Below are positions 38,819 to 48,372 of a DNA stretch of 64,000 bases, piece by piece. The notes below the pieces were generated by a model. It did no database searches. It was given only the letters and a program-made list of their open reading frames with translations, and had not been told where the DNA came from. Positions within the stretch are counted from its first letter, which is position 1, and each line of letters starts with the position of its first letter. The DNA comes from JANYJA01 sp038229055 (lineage in GTDB: Bacteria > Acidobacteriota > Terriglobia > Bryobacterales > Bryobacteraceae): contig JBBROU010000004.1 in NCBI GenBank assembly GCA_038229055.1, positions 18,999 through 82,998 on the forward strand, written 5' to 3'. A program made the position numbers and the translations under genes.

Positions 38819-40438
38819 ATGGCTACCGAACGCATCCGGCTTAACGACACAGCCACCGAAACCGATCAGGCCAAAGCCGTAGCCGCGCGCTATCGCTGCG
38901 AATACGTGGACCTCCGCGAAGGCATCATCGACCACGAATTGTTCCGCACCATCCCCGTCGATCTGATGTTCCGCTACAACTTCGTCCCGCTCAGCGCTCA
39001 CAACGGCAGCCTCGAGATCGCGCTCGCCGATCCGCGCAATCTCAACCTCATTGATGAGCTCGGCCTGCTGCTCAACAAAAAGCTCCGCGTCAAAGTCGCC
39101 ACCCTCTCGCAGATCGCCGATCTTCTCAAGAAGACCGAACAGTCCCAGCGCGTCCTTGAAGAAGTCACCGAGGGCTTCACGCTCGATGTCGTCGGCGACG
39201 AAGAAAACTCCGACGAAACTCTCTCCATCGACAAGCTCTCGGCGTCCGATAGCGACATCGCGCCCGTCATCAAGCTGGTCGACACCACCATCTTCAACGC
39301 GCTCGAACGCCGCGCCAGTGACATTCATATCGAGTCGCGCGATCAGGAAGTCGTCATCAAGTACCGCATCGATGGCGTGCTGCACTACGCCATGCCCCCC
39401 ATCGCCAAAGACTGGCAATCCACCATCCTGTCGCGCATCAAAGTCATGAGTGAGCTCGATATCGCCGAGCGTCGCGTCCCCCAGGACGGCCGTTTTCGCG
39501 TTCGCTACAAGAACCGCCTCATCGATTTCCGCGTCTCCGTAATGCCCACCATCCACGGGGAAGACGCCGTGCTTCGCGTGCTCGATAAAGAATCCATGAG
39601 CGAGAAGTTCGCCAAGCTCTCGCTCGATGTCGTCGGCTTCTCGGACGCCGATCTGGTCAAGTTCCGCCGCTACATCTCAGAGCCCTACGGCATGGTGCTC
39701 GTCACCGGCCCCACCGGTTCCGGCAAAACCACCACGCTCTACGCCGCGCTCAGCGAAATCAAGAACGACGAAGATAAAATCATCACCATCGAAGATCCCG
39801 TCGAGTATCAAGTCAAAGGCATCACCCAGATTCCGGTCAATGAGAAAAAGGGCCTGACCTTCGCGCGCGGCCTGCGCTCCATTCTGCGCCACGATCCCGA
39901 CAAGATCATGGTCGGCGAAATTCGCGATCAGGAAACCGCGCAGATCGCCATCAACTCCGCGCTCACCGGCCACCTGGTCTTCACCACCGTCCACGCCAAC
40001 AACGTGCTCGACGTGCTCGGCCGCTTCCTCAACATGGGCGTCGAGCCCTACAATTTCGTCTCCGCGCTCAACTGCATTCTGGCCCAGCGCCTGGTCCGCA
40101 TCATCTGCGAATTCTGCCGCAAGCCCGTCCACCACCCCGATTCATTGTTCGTCGAGAGCGCCCTCAATCCCGCCGAATGGCGCGATATTCCGCTGGTGGA
40201 GGGCACCGGCTGCTTCGAATGCGGCGGCACCGGATTCCGCGGCCGAACCGCCATCCATGAGCTTCTCGATTTGAGCGACCGCATTCGCGAGATGATTCTC
40301 GACAAGCGCTCCACCGCTGAAATCAAGCGTGCCGCGCGCGATGAAGGTATGACCTTCCTGCGCGAATCCGCCGTCGACAAAGTGCGCCGCGGCATCTCCA
40401 CCCTGAAGGAAATCAACAAAGTCACCTTCATCGAATAG
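38819..40438 (+). CDS. pilB: Type IV pilus/type II secretion assembly ATPase (PilB/GspE)
   Basis: The 539-residue hexameric motor has an N-terminal GspE_N-like domain (about 25-120). The Walker A motif is VTGPTGSGKTTTLYAAL (about 294-310), followed by the Asp box and Walker B-like ILRHDPDKIMVGEIRDQETA (about 356-375) and the His box LTGHLVFTTVHANN. A zinc-binding element with two CxxC pairs (CEFC near 430, CFEC near 465) is intact. It drives pseudopilin extension for the operon. Confidence 0.94.
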   Translation: MATERIRLNDTATETDQAKAVAARYRCEYVDLREGIIDHELFRTIPVDLMFRYNFVPLSAHNGSLEIALADPRNLNLIDELGLLLNKKLRVKVATLSQIADLLKKTEQSQRVLEEVTEGFTLDVVGDEENSDETLSIDKLSASDSDIAPVIKLVDTTIFNALERRASDIHIESRDQEVVIKYRIDGVLHYAMPPIAKDWQSTILSRIKVMSELDIAERRVPQDGRFRVRYKNRLIDFRVSVMPTIHGEDAVLRVLDKESMSEKFAKLSLDVVGFSDADLVKFRRYISEPYGMVLVTGPTGSGKTTTLYAALSEIKNDEDKIITIEDPVEYQVKGITQIPVNEKKGLTFARGLRSILRHDPDKIMVGEIRDQETAQIAINSALTGHLVFTTVHANNVLDVLGRFLNMGVEPYNFVSALNCILAQRLVRIICEFCRKPVHHPDSLFVESALNPAEWRDIPLVEGTGCFECGGTGFRGRTAIHELLDLSDRIREMILDKRSTAEIKRAARDEGMTFLRESAVDKVRRGISTLKEINKVTFIE

Positions 40439-40442
40439 CCGC

Positions 40443-41294
40443 ATGAATCTCAGCTCCCTGCTCACCGATCCGCCGCCCGATCTCATCTTCGAGATCTCCG
40501 AAGATGCCGTGTCCATGGTGCATCGCACCAACCCCACCGCCGTCACCACGCAGCCGCTTGCGCCCGGCGTGCTTGTCGTTTCGCCGCTTCACGACAATGT
40601 AGTGAACGCGGAGGCCTTCGCCGCCGCAGTGCGGCAGTTGACTCCCGCCTCACCCAAACGCCGCCGCGCCGCCGTCCTTCTGCCCGACTATTGCGCCCGC
40701 CTCGCCGTTCTTGACTTCGACAAATTTCCGGAGAAGCCCGAAGAACAATTGGCCCTCGTGAAGTTCCGCATGAAAAAGACCGTGCCGTTCGATATCGAGA
40801 CCGCCGCCGTCAGTTACTGGGTTCAGTCCAAGGACGTGGTCGTCGTCGCCACTCCCCTGGAAATTGTCGCGCGCTATGAAGCCCCGTTCCGTGCCCTGAA
40901 CCTGCACACCGGCCTCGTCACTATCTCCTGCCTGGCCACGCTCGATCTGCTCGAACCCGCCGGCATCACCGTGCTGGCCAAGCTCGGCACGCGCGTCCTG
41001 ACGGTCCTCGTTACCCGCAACGGTATCGTCAAACTGGTTCGATCGCTCGAATTGCTCGAAGCCACTGCTTCGGAAGTTGCTGCCGATCTCTTCCCAACCC
41101 TCGCCTATATCGAAGACCACCTCGGAGGCCCCGCGGACCGCATCGTGCTCTGCGATTTCGACGCCTTCGGCCAAGACATGAGTAAGACTCTTGCCCAGGA
41201 TCTTCACTCCGAGCTCGGCATCCCCGTCGAACAGCTTGCCCCGCGCAACTCCGCCCTGATGGGGTATCTCAAGACCCGGCAGGTGGCCGCATGA
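40443..41294 (+). CDS. pilM: PilM-like pilus assembly protein
   Basis: The 283-residue soluble protein is placed as PilM by position (between PilB and PilN) and by segments such as KFRMKKTVPFDIETAAVSYW and VAATPLEIVARYE-like spacing. The actin-like fold is implied, but the classical N-terminal nucleotide-binding DxGSxxxK motif is absent and the protein is shorter than usual. It may not bind ATP. It overlaps pilN by 4 bases. Confidence 0.7.
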   Translation: MNLSSLLTDPPPDLIFEISEDAVSMVHRTNPTAVTTQPLAPGVLVVSPLHDNVVNAEAFAAAVRQLTPASPKRRRAAVLLPDYCARLAVLDFDKFPEKPEEQLALVKFRMKKTVPFDIETAAVSYWVQSKDVVVVATPLEIVARYEAPFRALNLHTGLVTISCLATLDLLEPAGITVLAKLGTRVLTVLVTRNGIVKLVRSLELLEATASEVAADLFPTLAYIEDHLGGPADRIVLCDFDAFGQDMSKTLAQDLHSELGIPVEQLAPRNSALMGYLKTRQVAA

Positions 41295-41857
41295 AGTCGT
41301 CCATCAATCTCGCCAGCGAGCCATTCCGCCGCGACCGCCCTCTGCTCATTGCCTCCGCCGCCGGTGCCGTTCTGCTGGTGCTCACGCTGGCCGTTCTCAT
41401 CTCGCTCATCCTCGCCGACCGCCGCGATCTCAAACAAAGCCGCGCCGCCCTCGCGCAGTTGACGCGCCGCCAGTCCACCCTCGCCGCCGCTCAGCGCAAG
41501 CTCGATAACGATCTACGCCAGCCCGCCAATGCCGAAGTGCTTGAGCGCAGTGTGTTTCTCAACTCCCTGCTCTATCGCAAGGGAATCAGTTGGACCAAAA
41601 TTTTCGCCGATCTCGAGAAAATCGTTCCAAACAACGTCCGTATCATCTCGATTCAGCCGCAGGTCAACGCGCAGGATCAGATATTCCTTCAGATGGTCGT
41701 CGGCGCCGATGCGCCCGAGGCGGCCATCGCGTTCTTTGCTAAATTGGAATCGTCCGAATCCTTCGGCTCCACCGCGGTCAGCTCCTCAATTCCGCCTTCG
41801 CAAACCGATCCTCTGTATCGCTACCGCTTGAGCGTCAACTATGCCCAGAAATTTTAG
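41291..41857 (+). CDS. pilN: PilN-like pilus assembly protein
   Basis: The 188-residue bitopic protein begins MKSSINLASEPFRRDRPLLI, the PilN opening (INLAxxPFRxxR). One membrane segment follows (about 18-40), then a coiled coil and a small periplasmic domain (ISWTKIFADLEKIVPNNVRI). It overlaps pilO by 17 bases. Confidence 0.8.
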   Translation: MKSSINLASEPFRRDRPLLIASAAGAVLLVLTLAVLISLILADRRDLKQSRAALAQLTRRQSTLAAAQRKLDNDLRQPANAEVLERSVFLNSLLYRKGISWTKIFADLEKIVPNNVRIISIQPQVNAQDQIFLQMVVGADAPEAAIAFFAKLESSESFGSTAVSSSIPPSQTDPLYRYRLSVNYAQKF

Positions 41858-42446
41858 CTCCCTCCGGGCTATGGTCCCGGCCCGCGCCGCGTGGCGCGAG
41901 CCGCAGACCCTCATCCGCGCCGCTCTGGCCTTGCTTGTTCTGGCTAACTTGATCGCCGCCGCGTTTGCCTTCCACTGGGTCGGCGATTCCCCCGAATCCG
42001 TTGGCCGGCAACTCGCCGATGCCCGCCGGCAGGTGCTGCTGCAGGAATCGCGCCTGGCGCAAACCAAGCAGATGGATGCCAAAGTCACCCAGGCTCGCAC
42101 TGAAGGCGATAACTTCATTTCGACTTACATGACTTCGCGGCGCGCCACTTACTCCACCATCCTGAATGAGCTGCACCAGACCGCCAAGTCCGCCAACATG
42201 ACTTCGAAAGAAGCCTCCATCGTGCTCGACCCGGTCGAGGGCAGCGACAATTTGAGTGAGATGACCGTGTCGGCGAACTTCGAAGGAACCTATCCCAACT
42301 TATTGCACTTCGTGAATGCGCTCGATAAATCACCCCGCTTCCTTATTATCGAAAGCACCACTACTTCGCCTCAAGCCAGCGGCGTTCTTTCCGTCAATAT
42401 CAAGCTGAACCTTTTCGTCCGGGACGATAACGGAGGCGTTTCGTGA
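41841..42446 (+). CDS. pilO: PilO-like pilus assembly protein
   Basis: The 201-residue bitopic protein has one membrane segment (TLIRAALALLVLANLIAAAF, about 23-42) and a coiled coil. A ferredoxin-like periplasmic domain carries EMTVSANFEGTYPNLLHFVN, the segment most like PilO. It forms the alignment complex with PilM, PilN and PilP. It overlaps both neighbours (17 and 4 bases). Confidence 0.78.
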   Translation: MPRNFSSLRAMVPARAAWREPQTLIRAALALLVLANLIAAAFAFHWVGDSPESVGRQLADARRQVLLQESRLAQTKQMDAKVTQARTEGDNFISTYMTSRRATYSTILNELHQTAKSANMTSKEASIVLDPVEGSDNLSEMTVSANFEGTYPNLLHFVNALDKSPRFLIIESTTTSPQASGVLSVNIKLNLFVRDDNGGVS

Positions 42447-43174
42447 ATCTCGGCGCCTCTGACAAGAAAAAAGTCTACTGGCTCGGCGGTTTAATCGCGG
42501 TTGCGATCGCGATCTACTTCTATAACTCAACTTCGTCCGACTCTCCGACGTCGCAATCGCCGGCACCGCAAGCGCAGCCCCAGCCCGTGCCCGGAATTCC
42601 CGATGCCGCATCTTCGCCCACCTCCGTCCGCCGCCGCGGAAGCTACGGGCGCGCCGGTAATTCCAATCTGGGTCAGGAATTCCGCCCCGCCTTCAAGGAG
42701 ACCCGGCCCGAGCGGCGACCCAATCTCGCCACTATCGACCCCACTCTGCGGCTCGATCTGCTGGCCAAAGTTCAGGGCGTGTCCCTCGAAGGCGGCGCGC
42801 GCAATCCGTTCCAGTTTTCGGCCGCTCTCGTGCCGCCCATCAAGCTGGCCAATGAGCCCAAGATTCGCGTCGGCAAGGGCGGCGGCCCCGCCGTTGCCGT
42901 CAACACGCCTCCGCAGCCCGCTCCCGGACCTCCCCCTCCACCGCCGCCCCCGCCCATCACGTTCAAATACTACGGCTACTCCACCCAGAAAGGCTCCGAT
43001 GGCCGTAAGCGCGCTTTCTTTCTTGACGGAGAAGACATCATCGTCGCGCGCGAAGGCGAGTTGATCCGCAAGCGCTACCGCCTGGTGCGCATCGGCGTGA
43101 ACTCCGTCGTCATGGAAGACACGCAATTCAAGAACACCCAGACACTCCCGCTGCAGGAAGACGCGGTCAGCTAA
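42443..43174 (+). CDS. PilP/GspC-like protein with proline-rich linker
   Basis: The 243-residue product has a membrane segment at about residues 11-27 (WLGGLIAVAIAIYFYN). A Ser/Pro/Gln-rich linker and a run of nine prolines (about 164-172) lead to a small C-terminal beta domain (ITFKYYGYSTQKGSDGRKRA, then EGELIRKRYRLVRIGVNSVV). This order fits PilP or the GspC homology region that contacts the secretin. It starts at GTG (42443), overlapping pilO by 4 bases. Confidence 0.65.
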   Translation: MNLGASDKKKVYWLGGLIAVAIAIYFYNSTSSDSPTSQSPAPQAQPQPVPGIPDAASSPTSVRRRGSYGRAGNSNLGQEFRPAFKETRPERRPNLATIDPTLRLDLLAKVQGVSLEGGARNPFQFSAALVPPIKLANEPKIRVGKGGGPAVAVNTPPQPAPGPPPPPPPPPITFKYYGYSTQKGSDGRKRAFFLDGEDIIVAREGELIRKRYRLVRIGVNSVVMEDTQFKNTQTLPLQEDAVS

Positions 43175-44370
43175 TGCCAGCTCGCCGCGCGGATTCCGGC
43201 TTCGCCATGCTGCTTGTCTTCGCCATGGCCGCCGTGATCGCCATCACGCTCTATATGGCGGTGCCCCAAGTCGCTTTCGAAGCTCAGCGCGATAAAGAGC
43301 AGACCCTCATCGATCGCGGCGAGCAATACAAGCGCGCCATCCAGGTCTTTTTCCGCAAGAACAAGCGCTATCCCGGAAAGCTCGAAGATCTCGAAAACAC
43401 CAACGGCGTCCGCTTCCTTCGCCACCGCTACGTCGATCCCATGTCCGGCAAAGACGAGTGGCGCATGATCCATGTCGGTCCTGGTGGCGTGCTCATCGAT
43501 TCCGTCGTCCAAAAGCAGAAGGACGCCGAGAAGAACAAGAAGACCGCCAGCGTCAATAATTTCATCACGGAACTGCAGCCCATCGGCGGCGGTACCGATC
43601 CGAATCTCCCCCCCACGGTTGCCCAGCGCCGTCGCGATAACATTGGCTTGCCCGCCAACTCTGCGCCCGGAAGTCTGCCCCCCGGTTCGCCGGACCCATT
43701 TAACCCCCAAGGCAACGCCGTCGGCATCCCAGTTCCCGGCGATCCAAACGGGCAGCTCTACACCGGCGCGCCACCCACAGGCCAGCCCGGACAACCCGGT
43801 ATCGGTCAGCCCTTCCCAGGTCAGATTAATCCGCAAACCGGTGCCGTGAATCCCTATCCGCAGCAGTCTGTTTTGCCTCCCAATTCCCAACGCGTCACCA
43901 ACCCCGGGATGTTCGGCACGGGACAGCCCGGCTTCGGCCCGCAGCCCGGCTTCAATCCCCTCCCCGGACAGCCGCAAACTCCGAATGGCGCGGCCGACGT
44001 CATCGGCAGACTTCTCACCACGCCTCGCCCCGGCGGCTTTCCCGGTGCCCAGCAGGCGGGCGCTCAAGGTGCCGGCGGACTTCAAATAGGCGGCGGCCTA
44101 GCCGGTGTCGCCAGCACTGTCAAGCGTGAAGGGATCAAAGTCTACAACGAGCGCAAAAAATACAATGAGTGGGAATTCATCTACGACTATGGCAAGGATC
44201 AATCGAACGGCGCCGGCGGAATGACGGCAGGACCCGGTCAGCCCATCGGCCAAGCTCAGCCCGGTACAAGCACGGGAACAGGCGCCCAGCCCGGCACCAG
44301 TTCTCAACCCAATACCGGGTTTCAGCCCGGCGTTCCCGCTCAGCCCCCTCCTGCTTCCCGCGATCAATAA
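43174..44370 (+). CDS. Pseudopilin-like protein with long Gly/Pro/Gln-rich tail
   Basis: The 398-residue protein opens with MPARRADSGFAMLLVFAMAA, like a class III prepilin signal (basic leader, G-F at the cleavage site, hydrophobic stalk), but with Ala where position +5 Glu is expected. Residues about 35-125 resemble a GspG-like head (RGEQYKRAIQVFFRKNKRYP, FLRHRYVDPMSGKDEWRMIH). Residues about 150-330 and 350-398 are low complexity, dominated by G, P, Q, N and T. A short ordered patch (EGIKVYNERKKYNEWEFIYD) interrupts the tail. The start overlaps the previous stop by one base (TAATG). Confidence 0.7.
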   Translation: MPARRADSGFAMLLVFAMAAVIAITLYMAVPQVAFEAQRDKEQTLIDRGEQYKRAIQVFFRKNKRYPGKLEDLENTNGVRFLRHRYVDPMSGKDEWRMIHVGPGGVLIDSVVQKQKDAEKNKKTASVNNFITELQPIGGGTDPNLPPTVAQRRRDNIGLPANSAPGSLPPGSPDPFNPQGNAVGIPVPGDPNGQLYTGAPPTGQPGQPGIGQPFPGQINPQTGAVNPYPQQSVLPPNSQRVTNPGMFGTGQPGFGPQPGFNPLPGQPQTPNGAADVIGRLLTTPRPGGFPGAQQAGAQGAGGLQIGGGLAGVASTVKREGIKVYNERKKYNEWEFIYDYGKDQSNGAGGMTAGPGQPIGQAQPGTSTGTGAQPGTSSQPNTGFQPGVPAQPPPASRDQ

Positions 44371-44387
44371 AAAATCGCCCGTAGGGT

Positions 44388-44416
44388 TTGACACCAACCG
44401 TGCAACCTCATATCAT
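44388..44416 (+). promoter_or_regulatory. Strong sigma70-type promoter of the first TonB-dependent receptor
   Basis: TTGACA (44388-44393) and TATCAT (44411-44416) are separated by exactly 17 bases. The predicted start is near 44423. A Shine-Dalgarno AAGGAG (44431-44436) lies 10 bases before the ATG at 44447. Confidence 0.7.
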
Positions 44417-44446
44417 CGATCACCAGAAGTAAGGAGATCTTTCGTT

Positions 44447-47400
44447 ATGACTCGACCCGGTTTGTCGAACCTATCAGCCCTGAGTGCCGCGATCGTCTCG
44501 ATCCTGCTTTGGGCGAATTCTGTGCCACTCTACGGACAGAATCTAAACGCTACCATCAGCGGCTCGGTCGAAGACAGCAGCGGATCCGGTGTTCCCGGAG
44601 CTGATGTGACCCTGAAATCAGCTAACACCGGAAACATCGCGAAGACGATCAGTGGCGCCGATGGCCTGTTCACTTTTCCCAATCAGCCTCAGGGCGAATA
44701 CGAGCTTCTGGTTTCGGCCAAAGGATTCCGCGACTTCGCCCAAAAAGGCATCTCCATTCACCTGAATGAGTCGGTGCGTATCCCCGTGAGCTTGCAGCTT
44801 GGCGAATCGACACAGACTGTCGAGGTCAACGAAAACGCATCTCAACTGAATTTCGAAACGCCGGAAGTGAAAGGCAGCATCACGCGTGAAGAAATCCAGA
44901 CTCTCCCACTGCAAGTTTCCGGTGGCCAGCGTTCGGCGGCTCAATTCGTTACTCTGTTGCCCGGCGTGGCTACGGGGAGCGGCGACGCAAACGCTTTCAA
45001 CGCGCGCTTCAACGGCGGTCAACTCTGGTCTGACGAAGCAACGCTCGATGGTGTCACGCTGGAAGAAGGATTGTTGAGCCAGAGCGGCACGGTCGGTATT
45101 CAGAATGATTTCCCCATCTCGCCTGAAGCGGTTGGCGAAATTAACGTGTTGACATCCAATTTCGATGTTCAGTATGGCGCCTCGTCTGCGGCCGTAATTG
45201 TGGCTACTACGAAGGAAGGAACCAATGAATTCCATGGAGGCGGGTACGAATTCCACCGCAACAGCTATTTCAATGCGCGGCAGTTTGGTGTGGCCAAGAA
45301 GCCCCGCGATCTGGAAAATGACTACGGCGTTTACGTCGGCGGACCGGCGAAACTTCCGTTTTTGAATTCCAGCCACCACAAAACTTACTTCTTCGTAAAC
45401 TACGAACGGTTTCGCTCCGTCGGTGCCACCAGCAAACCCATCCTTACCGTGCCTACTGACAAGATGCGGATTGGCGATTTCAGCGAGTGGCCGAACCCCG
45501 TCTACGATCCAGACACCACCAAAGCGAATCCGGCCTACGATTCCACCAAGCCGGTTTCTGCCGGCAACCTGCCGTATCTTCGCCAGCAATTCATGGGATG
45601 CAACGGCAGCACCGCCAACGTCATTTGCCCCACCGATCCACGCCTGGTCAATTCGCTGGCTTCCAATTGGCTGAAGCTGGTTCCACATCCGAATCGCCCT
45701 GGCACCACCGCGAATTGGGAATCGCCCACGGGATTGGCAAGCTCTCTGAACGCGAATACCAACCAGTGGGACACCAGGGCCGACGAATATGTCGGTCAGA
45801 ACGACCACTTCTTTGGAACGTATCACTATCGCGGCAGCCTCCCCTTCACGCAGCATGCGTTTCCGGCCGCCATTGACACGAACAATACGCGAATCCCCAA
45901 TTACAGCCACATCGCGCGGCTCAACTATGACCACACTTTCTCGCCCACGGTGCTCAATCACTTCGCCTTTGGGTATCTGGATCTGCCATCGCAAGTTTAC
46001 AATTCGAGCGATTGTTGCGTCAGCCAGGTTCCTCAGATCCAGGGCGTGTTCAGCCACAAGCATCAGTCCAACTTGAATTTCGATAATTTCAGCAGCTATG
46101 GCGGTAATTCCGATTTCTTCACGCAGCGGCCGACCTACGTTGCTACCGATACGCTGACCTTTGTAAGGGGACGCCACACCATGCACTTCGGCGGAGAGTT
46201 TCGGAATCTCAATTACCCCACCAGTTCCCAGGCCAACGGCTCTGGCACCTTCAATTTCTCGGCTTTGAATACCGGTATCGTAGGAGCCCCGAGTGGCAAC
46301 TCGATGGCGAGTTTTTTGCTCGGCGCGGTCAGTTCGGCCACGTCGACATTCTATTCGCTGCCGGTGTTTAGTCCCACCGCGAATATGGTCGGCTTCTTTG
46401 CCGGGGATACCTGGAAGGCGACTTCCAAACTCAGCGTGACCATGGGTCTTCGTTGGGATTTGTACCAGCCCTCCGTGGAAAAACAAAACCGGACGTCGTT
46501 CTTTGACCCGAACGGTCCGAATCCGGGAGCGGGCGGGCGGCTTGGCCGGCTGGCGTTTGCTGGAACCAAGTTTGGCGAAGCGAGTTATGGCGCGCGTCAT
46601 CCAGAGCGAACTTCCTACAAGAATTTCGGCCCCCGTGTAGGAATCGCCTATGCTTTCGATCCCAAGACGGTGGTTCGCGCCGGCTATGGTATCTTTTTTG
46701 AACAGGCCTTTTACCCTGGGTGGAACGGCGGCATCGCTACTGACGGCTTCAACGAGACCGTGTCGTTCAACAGTTCCTTGGGTGGCATCCAGCCTGCGTT
46801 CCTGCTGCAAAACGGATTGCCGCAGAATTTCACCAAGCCTCCGTTCATCAGTTCCAGCTTTCTGAATGGCCAGGGCGCGCCGAACTACCGTCCACTCGAC
46901 GCCAACCATTTGCCCTACGGGCAGCAGTGGAACCTCAGCGTTGAGCGTGAAATTAACAAGGATCTCTCGGTCGCCGCCGCCTACGTGGCCGCGAAGGGCA
47001 CGCGCCTGCTTTCGCAGATCAATCCCATTAATGTCCTCAACCCAAGTCTCCTTTCCATGGGCAATAACCTGAACGACACCTTCCAGCCCGGCCAGACCTC
47101 GCTCGATGGCGTGTCGATTCCTTATGCGGGCTGGGTGGAACAAATGAAGGGATGTTCTCCAACTGTGGCACAGGCTCTGCTGCCGTATCCGCAATATTGC
47201 GGAAACATCAGAGGACAAAACGAAAATGTTGGCAATTCAACCTACCACTCGCTGCAAGTGAAAGTGGAAAAGCGATTTTCAGAGGGCTTATTCCTTCTGA
47301 TGGCGTATACCTTTTCAAAATCGATTTCGGACGCCGATTCCGCTCAATCGGCTTCGGACACATGGGGTGGAGCTGGGGGAGTGATTTCCCCTTATGAGAT

Positions 47401-47995
47401 GCATCGTAACAAGGCCCTATCGACCGCCGATCAGCCGCAAATCTTCACCTTGTCGATGGCTTACCAGTTGCCGTTCGGTACCGGCAAAAGATTCTTGAAT
47501 GGCGGCCGTCTCGCAAACGCGGTGGTGGGCGGATGGGAACTGACCAGCATTGTCCGGGCGTCTTCGGGCACTCCCGTTTATTTCCGATCCAGCACCTGTA
47601 ACGTGCCCAGCCAGTTCGCGGTTGGCTGCATACCTAGCTTCTTGCCCGGTAAGAACCCTTACGCCCAAAGCATGAGCAATTACGATCCCAACAAACCTCT
47701 GTTCGACGCGTCAGCCTTCGAGCCGGCCAGCAGTTTCAACTTTTACTATGGCAAAGGCCCCCGAATTTCAAGTCTGCGCGGCTTCGGCTATAAGAATGTC
47801 GATATCGGCATCAACAAGAACTTCTCAATTACTGAGAGGCTCAAGCTACAGATCCGTGGCGAGGCGTTCAATGCTTTCAATCTGCATGTTTTCGGCGGCG
47901 TGAATAACGACGTGGCCAGCCCGAACTTCGGGACTTGGGGCGGCGGCGTTTCCTCACCGCGAAATATCCAGCTCGGAGGCAAGATCACTTTCTAG
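44447..47995 (+). CDS. TonB-dependent receptor, Oar-like, with carboxypeptidase-regulatory domain
   Basis: The 1182-residue outer-membrane protein has a signal peptide (about residues 1-31, ending LYGQ). A CarboxypepD_reg-like domain follows (about 34-118, ATISGSVEDSSGSGVPGADV), then a plug-like region (about 125-245) and a long beta-barrel ending in Phe. This architecture is typical of Acidobacteria and of Myxococcus Oar. It would take up or bind large substrates using TonB/ExbBD energy, which is not encoded here. It has its own strong promoter and sits beside a decayed glycosidase-like gene, suggesting a glycan substrate; this is inference. Confidence 0.9.
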   Translation: MTRPGLSNLSALSAAIVSILLWANSVPLYGQNLNATISGSVEDSSGSGVPGADVTLKSANTGNIAKTISGADGLFTFPNQPQGEYELLVSAKGFRDFAQKGISIHLNESVRIPVSLQLGESTQTVEVNENASQLNFETPEVKGSITREEIQTLPLQVSGGQRSAAQFVTLLPGVATGSGDANAFNARFNGGQLWSDEATLDGVTLEEGLLSQSGTVGIQNDFPISPEAVGEINVLTSNFDVQYGASSAAVIVATTKEGTNEFHGGGYEFHRNSYFNARQFGVAKKPRDLENDYGVYVGGPAKLPFLNSSHHKTYFFVNYERFRSVGATSKPILTVPTDKMRIGDFSEWPNPVYDPDTTKANPAYDSTKPVSAGNLPYLRQQFMGCNGSTANVICPTDPRLVNSLASNWLKLVPHPNRPGTTANWESPTGLASSLNANTNQWDTRADEYVGQNDHFFGTYHYRGSLPFTQHAFPAAIDTNNTRIPNYSHIARLNYDHTFSPTVLNHFAFGYLDLPSQVYNSSDCCVSQVPQIQGVFSHKHQSNLNFDNFSSYGGNSDFFTQRPTYVATDTLTFVRGRHTMHFGGEFRNLNYPTSSQANGSGTFNFSALNTGIVGAPSGNSMASFLLGAVSSATSTFYSLPVFSPTANMVGFFAGDTWKATSKLSVTMGLRWDLYQPSVEKQNRTSFFDPNGPNPGAGGRLGRLAFAGTKFGEASYGARHPERTSYKNFGPRVGIAYAFDPKTVVRAGYGIFFEQAFYPGWNGGIATDGFNETVSFNSSLGGIQPAFLLQNGLPQNFTKPPFISSSFLNGQGAPNYRPLDANHLPYGQQWNLSVEREINKDLSVAAAYVAAKGTRLLSQINPINVLNPSLLSMGNNLNDTFQPGQTSLDGVSIPYAGWVEQMKGCSPTVAQALLPYPQYCGNIRGQNENVGNSTYHSLQVKVEKRFSEGLFLLMAYTFSKSISDADSAQSASDTWGGAGGVISPYEMHRNKALSTADQPQIFTLSMAYQLPFGTGKRFLNGGRLANAVVGGWELTSIVRASSGTPVYFRSSTCNVPSQFAVGCIPSFLPGKNPYAQSMSNYDPNKPLFDASAFEPASSFNFYYGKGPRISSLRGFGYKNVDIGINKNFSITERLKLQIRGEAFNAFNLHVFGGVNNDVASPNFGTWGGGVSSPRNIQLGGKITF

Positions 47996-48372
47996 TTCGT
48001 TGGATTCCTTCATCGCCTGCCCGCAAAACTGGTTGAGTGGTTCTGCCTGTGAGTTTTTGAGGGTGTCGAAGTACCCGACGTTGGGGCTGCGTTGTCCGCC
48101 AAGAATTTCCGCGGCCCCAATAACCTTCAACCAAGTCTTGAGCGGCACGTTTCCTGGATCGCACAACTGCTGAATTGCGCGTCCTCGAGGGAATGCTCGA
48201 CGATACGTTAGCCGGTGAGGTTTCGGCAAGGCTGCGTAAGGGGCATCTGATTACCTCGCGGCAAAGTCAACCCGGATTCGGCGGACGGAGGTTCGTCCGA
48301 TATTCATTCGTTGATGCTTGGCGGTCAGTGCGTGAATCCGTCAGGCTTAGCGTTATACTTCATACTTCGTTT
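47996..48372. other. Intergenic stretch, no confident gene
   Basis: A 91-codon minus-strand frame (48229-47954) runs through it, with the segment VPLKTWLKVIGAAEILGGQR. It overlaps the receptor gene end and matches nothing I recognise. The right end would hold the promoter of the decayed glycosidase-like gene. No terminator hairpin is evident after the receptor stop. Confidence 0.4.

Noticed and set aside
44618..47218. 866-codon open frame antisense to the first TonB receptor
   Set aside because: It mirrors the GC-biased third positions of the receptor gene, shows no family pattern, and the sense gene has a signal peptide, promoter and full receptor motifs.
47954..48229. 91-codon minus-strand frame overlapping the receptor end
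   Set aside because: Somewhat protein-like in the middle, but it overlaps the receptor coding end, has no clear ribosome-binding site and no recognisable homology.
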